The notes beneath the pieces were generated by a model, which worked only from the letters and a program-made list of their open reading frames with translations, was not told the origin of the DNA and searched no databases. Of a stretch of DNA of 6,969 bases, positions 1-6,000 are shown piece by piece. Positions within the stretch are counted from its first letter, which is position 1; the number at the start of each line of letters is the position of its first letter. The stretch is from contig PMBQ01000021.1 in NCBI GenBank assembly GCA_003152955.1, positions 1 through 6,969 on the forward strand. Direction: 5' to 3'. The stretch is from Candidatus Bathyarchaeota archaeon (GTDB lineage Archaea; Thermoproteota; Bathyarchaeia; 40CM-2-53-6; FEN-987). The translations under genes were made by a program, and so were the position numbers.

Positions 1-1409
1 CCAGCACCACTACTTGTGACTGCACCTGCATTCCAGACACCCGTTGCGATTGTACCGAGGATTGTGATATTCGCGGTCCCAGCCCACGTTGAAAGCGCGG
101 TATTTTCGACCAAGCTCAATCCAACATCGGCCTTGACCAAGGAAAGGTCAGACTTCAAATTCGCTGGTGTAACAGCTTCAATGTTGCCCAACCCAGCGGT
201 GTGGCGACCAAGATAGACAGGGGCAGTCTGCTGTGCCAACATAGCCAATGTTACGTAGTTAGCAGCTATGGTTGTAAGGAACCCTGGATTACTACCCGCC
301 GTGACTCTGCCCTGAATATCAATGGTAACGGACGTGTAGGTTCCAACCCCAGGCCCGGTATTTTTAAGTGTCGTAGCAAATGAACCTACCCCGGAACCAG
401 TTATATCTCCGGTGAGCGTAATCGTCTGATCACCCGAATTTGTACCCGTCAAACTAAGATCGGTTTTCAAGTTAGCAAGTGTAACAGCAGAAGGAGCCGC
501 AGCACCTCCAGAACGATTTCCGAGATATGTGTTATTAGCAATGTTCGCCATTGCTGTGAGTGTTATGATGCCAGCCGAAAATAGCGCATTCCATGTTCCT
601 GTTACGATGGTACCAACAGTAACAACGTTAGCCGTTCCGGACCACGTTGAGAGTGCTGTGTTTTCCACCAGCCCTAATCCAACATCACCATTCACAAGAG
701 AGAGATCAGATTTTAAATTTGCTGGAGTGACAGCTTCGATGTTACCAAGCCCAGCCGTATGTCTCCCGAGATAAATCGGGGCGGTTTGTTGTGCTAGCAT
801 GGAAAGTGCAACGGCATTGGCAGCTATCGTCGTTGTAATTGCTGTTGCCCCGCTCCCTGTCACGTTTCCAGAAAGGGTGATTGTTTGGTTACCACTGATG
901 TACGTTGGAGTAAATGTCGTCCACTTGGTTGTACCGAGTACATAATGCAAGAGATCACCATTTGACGGTACCCCAATACTCACATCAGAAAGCGCGGCTA
1001 ACGCAAGTCCGGCAAAAGTGAGAGCACCTGTCGCGTTGTTGTAAAGGATAGGCGTAGTCGCGGAAAGGGCAAGTCGAGCACGCACATCTGTATAATACAG
1101 ATTTGTTCCTTCAGGAACGTTGGTGGTAGTCAATGGAATATTGATCCACTTGGTGCCATTGTACTCGATCGTATCCCCGGAAGAAGGAGAAGAAATCAAT
1201 ACATCAGACAGAGCCTCAAGTGTGGTTGGGACTGTCCCCCCACCTCCTCCACCGGAGGAAATGGCCGCCCCTGTTATTGATGTAGGCGGGGTGGTTGCCA
1301 CGGCTTTGTTAGACCGCGCTAACCGCCGAAATTCTCGGTTGAGTTTATTGGCCGTAATATCCGGTCCATCCTCTTCCTTAAATTTCGATTTTGGTACATA
1401 TGCACTCAA
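1..1409 (-). CDS. Repeat-rich tail-fibre-like protein (C-terminus missing)
   Basis: Reading codon by codon from 1409 to 3 gives 469 residues with no stop; the gene continues beyond the left edge. TTG at 1409..1407 is the only reasonable start. An in-frame TGA lies four codons upstream, no ATG follows for about 200 codons, and GAGAGG sits 5 nt before it. The N-terminus (MSAYVPKSKF...NKLNREFRRLA) is charged and may be the virion-attachment part. A glycine run (52-58 region) forms a linker. Then come two LSDV...P..GD...Y...KW units (about 64-88 and 137-163), an EGTNLYYTDVRARLAL block (about 100-115), TITLSGNVTGSG-type blocks and two 80-residue repeats ending in GTWNA or GVWNA. These low-complexity Thr/Gly/Ala/Asn beta-type motifs are typical of phage tail fibres and collar proteins, which are homotrimeric and carry receptor-binding tips. 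The tip itself is not visible. An exact receptor cannot be inferred. Confidence 0.9.
   Translation of the reverse strand, partial: MSAYVPKSKFKEEDGPDITANKLNREFRRLARSNKAVATTPPTSITGAAISSGGGGGGTVPTTLEALSDVLISSPSSGDTIEYNGTKWINIPLTTTNVPEGTNLYYTDVRARLALSATTPILYNNATGALTFAGLALAALSDVSIGVPSNGDLLHYVLGTTKWTTFTPTYISGNQTITLSGNVTGSGATAITTTIAANAVALSMLAQQTAPIYLGRHTAGLGNIEAVTPANLKSDLSLVNGDVGLGLVENTALSTWSGTANVVTVGTIVTGTWNALFSAGIITLTAMANIANNTYLGNRSGGAAAPSAVTLANLKTDLSLTGTNSGDQTITLTGDITGSGVGSFATTLKNTGPGVGTYTSVTIDIQGRVTAGSNPGFLTTIAANYVTLAMLAQQTAPVYLGRHTAGLGNIEAVTPANLKSDLSLVKADVGLSLVENTALSTWAGTANITILGTIATGVWNAGAVTSSGA
27..266 (-). repeat. Tail-fibre 80-residue repeat, copy 2
   Basis: This covers fibre residues 382-461, from AANYVTLAMLAQQTAP to GVWNA. 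The stretch YLGRHTAGLGNIEAV followed by TPANLKSDLSLV is unchanged from copy 1, while the last 25 residues carry half of the differences. Confidence 0.9.
450..530 (-). repeat. Degenerate short copy of the fibre repeat core
   Basis: Fibre residues 294-320 (TYLGNRSGG...AVTLANLKTDLSL) match the core of the 80-residue repeat (YLGRHTAG...AVTPANLKSDLSL). The flanks are absent. It lies between the two full copies, so the core motif occurs three times. Confidence 0.7.
585..824 (-). repeat. Tail-fibre 80-residue repeat, copy 1
   Basis: This covers fibre residues 196-275, from AANAVALSMLAQQTAP through GLGNIEAVTPANLKSDLSL and LVENTALSTW to GTWNA. It matches copy 2 (27..266) at 66 of 80 residues by hand count. 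The two copies are offset by exactly 558 nt, or 186 codons. Confidence 0.9.
921..1001 (-). repeat. LSDV...GD...KW unit, copy 2
   Basis: Fibre residues 137-163 (LAALSDVSIGVPSNGD, ending LGTTKW) repeat the unit at 1146..1220, with an insertion of two residues before the KW. Confidence 0.7.
1146..1220 (-). repeat. LSDV...GD...KW unit, copy 1
   Basis: Fibre residues 64-88 (LEALSDVLISSPSSGD, ending YNGTKW) form a short unit common in phage fibre and collar proteins. It is paired with the unit at 921..1001. Confidence 0.7.
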
Positions 1410-1795
1410 GGAAGCCTCTCAATTTCGGTTGCATACCGTTCCCAATCCACTTTGAGTTCCTTGGCAAGGAGACGTTCGACGAACGTTGCAAACCTGTGTT
1501 CTTTCATGTAAGGTGCCCGAGGATCATCCCCCGGTTCCTCGTCCATGTCAAACAACCCCATGTCACGCGCCTTTTCAAACCACACATCGAAGTCCGTAAT
1601 TGCCGATTCTACAATGCCACGGTGCCTACAGAGGTGACTTTCAATGAGTTCGTGTATTGCGACCAAAAACTCATACCTCCAATCGCTCATATTGGAAACT
1701 CGGACTTCGTGACGATTTCCAACATCGTAATAGTCACCACAAGTGGCATATCTATGAGACTTATGCGGAATACTTTTGATTCTTATATTTAACAT
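1406..1795 (-). CDS. Small phage protein with HELIE motif, possible divergent zincin
   Basis: This 129-residue protein runs from ATG 1795..1793 to TGA 1408..1406. It has no signal peptide or membrane segment and is rich in charged residues. The striking feature is a predicted helix, YEFLVAIHELIESHLCRHRG (41-60), with H48-E49-L-I-E52, followed by H54, C56 and H58. This is like the HExxH helix of zincins, but glutamate replaces the second histidine. A conserved-looking segment, EPGDDPRAPYMKEHRFATFV (86-105), brings another histidine, H100. From memory, similar 120-140 residue proteins with this HEL.E...GDDP.APY..EH pattern are widespread in phages and annotated only as hypothetical. Metal binding is plausible; peptidase activity is not shown. 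It lies 23 nt after the ligase stop and overlaps the tail-fibre start, so it belongs to the same operon. Confidence 0.85.
   Translation of the reverse strand: MLNIRIKSIPHKSHRYATCGDYYDVGNRHEVRVSNMSDWRYEFLVAIHELIESHLCRHRGIVESAITDFDVWFEKARDMGLFDMDEEPGDDPRAPYMKEHRFATFVERLLAKELKVDWERYATEIERLP
1415..1420 (-). promoter_or_regulatory. Shine-Dalgarno for the TTG-started fibre gene
   Basis: GAGAGG lies inside the last codons of the HELIE gene and is followed by a 5-nt spacer (CTTCC) and TTG. The start overlaps the HELIE stop as TTGA. This site decides the start, since no ATG is available in that frame. Confidence 0.65.
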
Positions 1796-1805
1796 GTGGG
1801 CACCA

Positions 1806-1811
1806 TCCTTT
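1806..1811 (-). promoter_or_regulatory. Shine-Dalgarno for the HELIE gene
   Basis: AAAGGA lies in the 23-24 nt gap after the ligase stop, 10 nt before ATG at 1795. The spacing is slightly long, but no better candidate exists. Confidence 0.5.
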
Positions 1812-1819
1812 ATATTTCA

Positions 1820-3070
1820 TTAGAATGTGATGCCATACTTCTTGCCCTCCTCGATCACTTCCTCCGCCTCCACAAAGCTGTCCGTCCGTATCTTGAGTTC
1901 GTGCGCCTGGATAGATTCGGCGCGTTCTGTTACAAGACGGATAGCTTCCTTTATGGTATCAGCTACCGCAACCACCCCACCGATCGTATAAAGTTCCCCG
2001 AACTGCGGAACGAAATACGTGCGCCCATCCTTGACCGCCTTACACTTGAGCTTCACGTACGGCGCAACATCGTCCGGAATGAGTAAGCTCATCCAATGTG
2101 TATCCGCCCACTTGGACTCGAGCATCGCAATCGCGGTATACTTACCTGTCGGCTGGGGGACGACCAAATTGCCAGCCGCCCCTTCCCAGATGATCTCTGC
2201 AAGATTACTATACGATTCAACCATGACTTCGGAAGGGGGACTGCCAGCCCTCATGCATGGGTCAAGGAGGTACGGAACACGGTCCGATCCCAGGCGGACC
2301 TCCGTAGAGAAGAACCCTCGCATGCCTCGGCTTCCGAGTTCAGGACCGAGACTCCTATTTACCTTAGAGAGAGCCACTGGCAGCTCCCCGTAAGGCACAA
2401 TTCGTCCAACATATCCAGAATCCTTCACCTCATAACCATAGCCACAAATCTCCGGGAACTTGCCATCGATACACCACCCATCAAAACCGATTTCTACTTC
2501 ACCGATCGGGTCCTCCACAATGAACTTGACAGATTCCTTCTGTGCACCAAGACGCGATTCCAGATCATCAAGAAAGCATTCCGTAATATCATAACTGATG
2601 TGATTGAAACTCTCCATATCACCACGAAACGTGATTATCTTAACGTGCTTGTCCTCGCATTGTATCAAGTGATCACGGAGGGCCTCCATGCCATGAATGA
2701 TTACGGTTTCCGGGACCGCCATTCCAAGCTCAACCTGGAGATCGCGGAATTTTTCCCGGTCATGTTCAAGTACGTCCGTCGTTCCACCGCCCCACACGCG
2801 CTTCCCCATCTTACGAAGTTTAAGCTGAAACTCACCATCGTAGATGTCGGGGAAGATTATAATATCCGCCTTTTCAATGGCTGGCCAAAGCTCATTGACA
2901 CGTTCCACGCCGGGGATTCCGTCACCAGGGGAAGCCTGACTCCACTTTGGAAAGGCGTTCTTCCAATCGGAATAATAAAGCATCCGCCCAAAATCCGGGG
3001 CCAACTTCTCCGCGATGAAAGTGAAGAGGCCGTGATCGATGAAGAGCGCCGTTTTGTTACTCAGGTCCAT
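1820..3070 (-). CDS. ATP-grasp fold ligase, PurD/biotin-carboxylase-like, substrate unknown
   Basis: This 416-residue protein starts at ATG 3070..3068 and stops at TAA 1822..1820. The ATG shares its first base with the stop of the giant gene (TAATG) and I see no strong Shine-Dalgarno, so translational coupling decides the start. The layout fits ATP-grasp: an N-terminal Rossmann-like part (ADIIIFPDIYDG, 68-79), a lysine in the region that packs on ATP (K107, in HDREKFRDLQ), a second lysine on a strand (K144, VKIITFRGD), the hinge-like FIVEDPIGEVEIGFDG (183-198), and the metal-binding end TEVRLGS...LLDPCMRAGSPP with E257, D270 and R274. The C-terminal part (GGVVAVADTIKEAI) resembles the last domain of PurD-type enzymes. 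The family activates a carboxylate as acyl phosphate and joins it to an amine or thiol. A true PurD is unlikely: there is no purine operon and the key motifs are only loosely kept. A phage amino-acid or peptide ligase is the best guess. Confidence 0.82.
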   Translation of the reverse strand: MDLSNKTALFIDHGLFTFIAEKLAPDFGRMLYYSDWKNAFPKWSQASPGDGIPGVERVNELWPAIEKADIIIFPDIYDGEFQLKLRKMGKRVWGGGTTDVLEHDREKFRDLQVELGMAVPETVIIHGMEALRDHLIQCEDKHVKIITFRGDMESFNHISYDITECFLDDLESRLGAQKESVKFIVEDPIGEVEIGFDGWCIDGKFPEICGYGYEVKDSGYVGRIVPYGELPVALSKVNRSLGPELGSRGMRGFFSTEVRLGSDRVPYLLDPCMRAGSPPSEVMVESYSNLAEIIWEGAAGNLVVPQPTGKYTAIAMLESKWADTHWMSLLIPDDVAPYVKLKCKAVKDGRTYFVPQFGELYTIGGVVAVADTIKEAIRLVTERAESIQAHELKIRTDSFVEAEEVIEEGKKYGITF

Positions 3071-3072
3071 TA
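3068..3072 (-). promoter_or_regulatory. TAATG stop-start overlap coupling giant protein to ATP-grasp
   Basis: The TAA of the giant gene (3072..3070) and the ATG of the ligase (3070..3068) share one base. The preceding bases (ATCGAGCAAT) give no convincing Shine-Dalgarno, so translation of the ligase probably depends on re-initiation after the giant gene. This would tie ligase amounts to the amount of the giant protein. Confidence 0.6.
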
Positions 3073-6000
3073 ATTGCTCGATGGCATATATTTGGGTGCA
3101 AGTCTACGCACATGCTTACGCCATATTTCCCTTGTTACAGAAAGCGGAATAAATGTGCCATACCTATCAATGAAACCTTTCTCGTGGCTATCAACTTCAG
3201 GTTCCTTGTATCTCTTTCCGGTTTCCGGGTCCATCTTCGACACATCATGGTATTTTAATTTACCAAGATTATCTAATTTATCGAAAAGCATTGATATTCC
3301 CAAACCGCCCTGCCACGGCGCGGTTTCAATGTTACCATCCTCGTCCCGTACAGCCGCCCTCTTAACACGGCTGTTGATTTCCTTGTCGGTGGCTTTGTTG
3401 GCTTCTCCGGCCAATTCGTTCCAGTAAGGTTGCTGTTGGTGGTACTGAACGAAATCCTCGTCCGACATCTTCTGCTGGAGCGGTCCGTCAGCACCCTTAG
3501 AACCTTTGATGACGCGGTTTCCGCCCTTTTTTACTGGCACCGTCTCCTCACTGCCAAGCATCTGGTCAAACACCTTCTTGATGTTGGGATGAACCTTCAC
3601 GTCAAGCTCAGAACCGGATACGTGCATGTAAATATCAGTTAGCCACTTCTTGAAGTTCTCAAACACTTGCCTGAGGATAGGGGATGGAGCTTCACCATCG
3701 CGCAGGTATTTTTCGAAGGACCGGGCAAATTTCTCTTCGTGCTCCACGGTCCAGTTCCCGTCCTTCACACCTATGAAACGCTCCGCCTCAGCGAGGAGTT
3801 CCGGAGGCAAGTCCCGGCGATATACGTGGGCTGTTTCATGCACCAGCGTAGAGAAATCGGCCTTGGAGAACGCCGTAATGATGGCCTTCTGGTCCTGAAA
3901 ATGGATGGAACCCTTGGCACCATCCCCCATCAAATTGCTAAACTCCTCAGCGGACATACCGGCTTTTTTCTGCCACATCGGGTGTTCCTTACCACCCGAT
4001 AGATCACGGAACGTTTGTTCAATATCACTCTTGGAGACGAACGTACCGTCAGGACGAACGTAACCTTCCTGGTAGTCCTTATCAAATGCCTTATTCATCC
4101 CCTTGGCCTTCTGCCGTATGGCAAGGTCCTCGGCATCCGTACGACCTTCCTGACTCTTATAGAGTCCAAGAAGCGCGTCAGTATGTTCATCTAAAGCCTG
4201 TCTTGCACCCGGATGCTTGGAAGCCACCTGTTCATGGGACCGCATTCCGGGGTCCTCAATAATGACTTCACCTTTATATTTGATGGCCTTACGCGAATTC
4301 TGCGTCACCCGTCTTATGTATTCATTAGCCCTTGAAGAGGATGAACTCTGGAACAGCGGTTGCCCCTTCTCCATCACGGACTTCTTCATCGCGTCCGTAA
4401 CGTCAATGGAAGGAACGGTAGAAGCGGCCTTACGAGATTTAAAACCGACGACAGCATTTCTTATTTCTTCACGCTGGTCCATTTGGTTCCTGTCGGACAT
4501 TATAAAGTAGGAACCATCCGCTTCCTTACCAATTGTAAGCCCCTTTAATTGTGTTTCCCCTACCTTCGCCCCCCATTTCTTGCCATACTTGTTCAGGTAG
4601 TCCGGCATCATCTTGTCGTAAAATCCGGGCATGCCCTCAGCCGCTTCATCCGCGCCTTCCCACCTTGCGGCCTGCCATTTGCCGGGGGTCCATGCAACGC
4701 GGTCATAGCCGTTCTCGGCTGCATACCTAAGCATCCTGCGGAGGGCCATTTCATGCCAAGACTTGGAAAAAGGACCAGAAGGAACACGATTGCGCCCATG
4801 TTCCTGATTATACAGTATCAATGCTTCTTCTCTAGCTCGCATGCCACTTGGATCATCTTCAACAGTAATACCCGTTCCATGGCCCATGTTATCCCAATTA
4901 GCTTGCCAATATTCACCTTTAGCTGTTCTACCTTGACGTGGCACCTTTACAACTTCGACATCCTTGGGTAGTTCAGTAAGAGGTACGTAAGGACCATACC
5001 CCTCTTTCCTCCCTGTCTGGTGCCAATCGGATTGCAGCTCCTCAAGGAAAAGAACGCGCTTGCCCTGTGCATCGGTGAAGTCCTGCATACGGACATGGGC
5101 AAGGACATCCTTAACATCACCCCAATGGGGGGACTCATAAGCCCCTTCAATATACTTATCGAGTTTCTCTTGCATGGACTGATCGCCAGCCATGCGCTTT
5201 GCATCTTCCTCCGGAGTCAACTTCTTCTCCGGAAGCGTCAGCAAGAGTTCCCGGTAATTCTTGCCACCGGGGACGGAATAATCCGAATATTGGGTTTCGA
5301 CATTACCTTCACTATGGCGCATCAAGTTATGGGCAAAATTCTGGGCTTCTTCCTTGGAATTGAACCGATCACCGTGAAGTCCGTCACCGTACTCGAAATC
5401 GACTACTCGCCATTTGCCAGCCATCTTGAGTATACCAAATCTTACACCGTTGCCGCTTATGGTTGACAAATCAGACCACTTGGGGACATGACCTGCCCTG
5501 TCAGCTAACATGTCATTGACAGATGCCACATCGCCTTTGTAATGCCCATCTTCCGAATAAGGCTCCTCCCACTGTGTCCGCATCTGTTCATTTGTAAATC
5601 CATCTTTCAGAATTGTGTCTTCACTTTTCATTACTTCCTTCACTTCAACCACGTTCTGGCGCAGGTGGTCCATCACTTCCTGCTTGGTGACGGGTTGGCC
5701 CTTCTTGGAATCGAGGAAGTCATCAAGCCCCGTCCACTTCACCTCATCCTTCTTGGCATACTGATAAGCAATGTTGCGGACCTGCAGGGGACTTGCCTTT
5801 TCAGGCATCTTGTCCTCGATGGAGCGCTGGAGGACGGAATGGAAAATTGGAGCATTGGCAGACTGAGGAAGCACATCTTCACTCCACCCTTTTCGAAGGT
5901 CTTTTCGCCCGCTAAGGTCCGCATAATTCCTTTCAACGTCAGCGCGGGTCAGGAACGTTCCATCCGGAAGCTGGAAACCGTGCTCCGTGTCTTTGTAAGG

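Noticed and set aside
16..774. Two similar short plus-strand ORFs (16..216 and 529..774)
   Set aside because: Their likeness simply mirrors the fibre repeats on the minus strand; they are shadows of that gene.
27..824. Repeats considered as CRISPR or as a DNA-level repeat array
   Set aside because: The units are 80 codons long, 558 nt apart, in frame, and more alike in protein than in DNA, so they are protein repeats.
1322..1399. ATG at 1399 on the minus strand as start of the gene after the HELIE protein
   Set aside because: That frame ends after about 26 codons. The fibre motifs lie in the frame that begins with TTG at 1409.
1761..1820. 19-codon minus-strand ORF overlapping the ligase stop as TAATG
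   Set aside because: It could be a coupling leader, but it is very short, overlaps the HELIE gene in another frame and has no supporting signal.
1820..3070. Assignment of the ligase as PurD (phosphoribosylamine-glycine ligase)
   Set aside because: Only the general ATP-grasp layout is shared. The signature glycine loop is replaced and no purine genes are nearby.
2096..3073. Plus-strand ORF of 325 residues opposite the ATP-grasp gene
   Set aside because: It lies fully antisense to a gene with clear domain motifs, has no recognisable motif of its own, and its composition is that of a shadow frame.
3273..3494. Minus-strand 73-residue ORF inside the giant gene
   Set aside because: It is an alternative frame within a well-supported coding region, with no start signal and an Arg/Thr-rich shadow composition.
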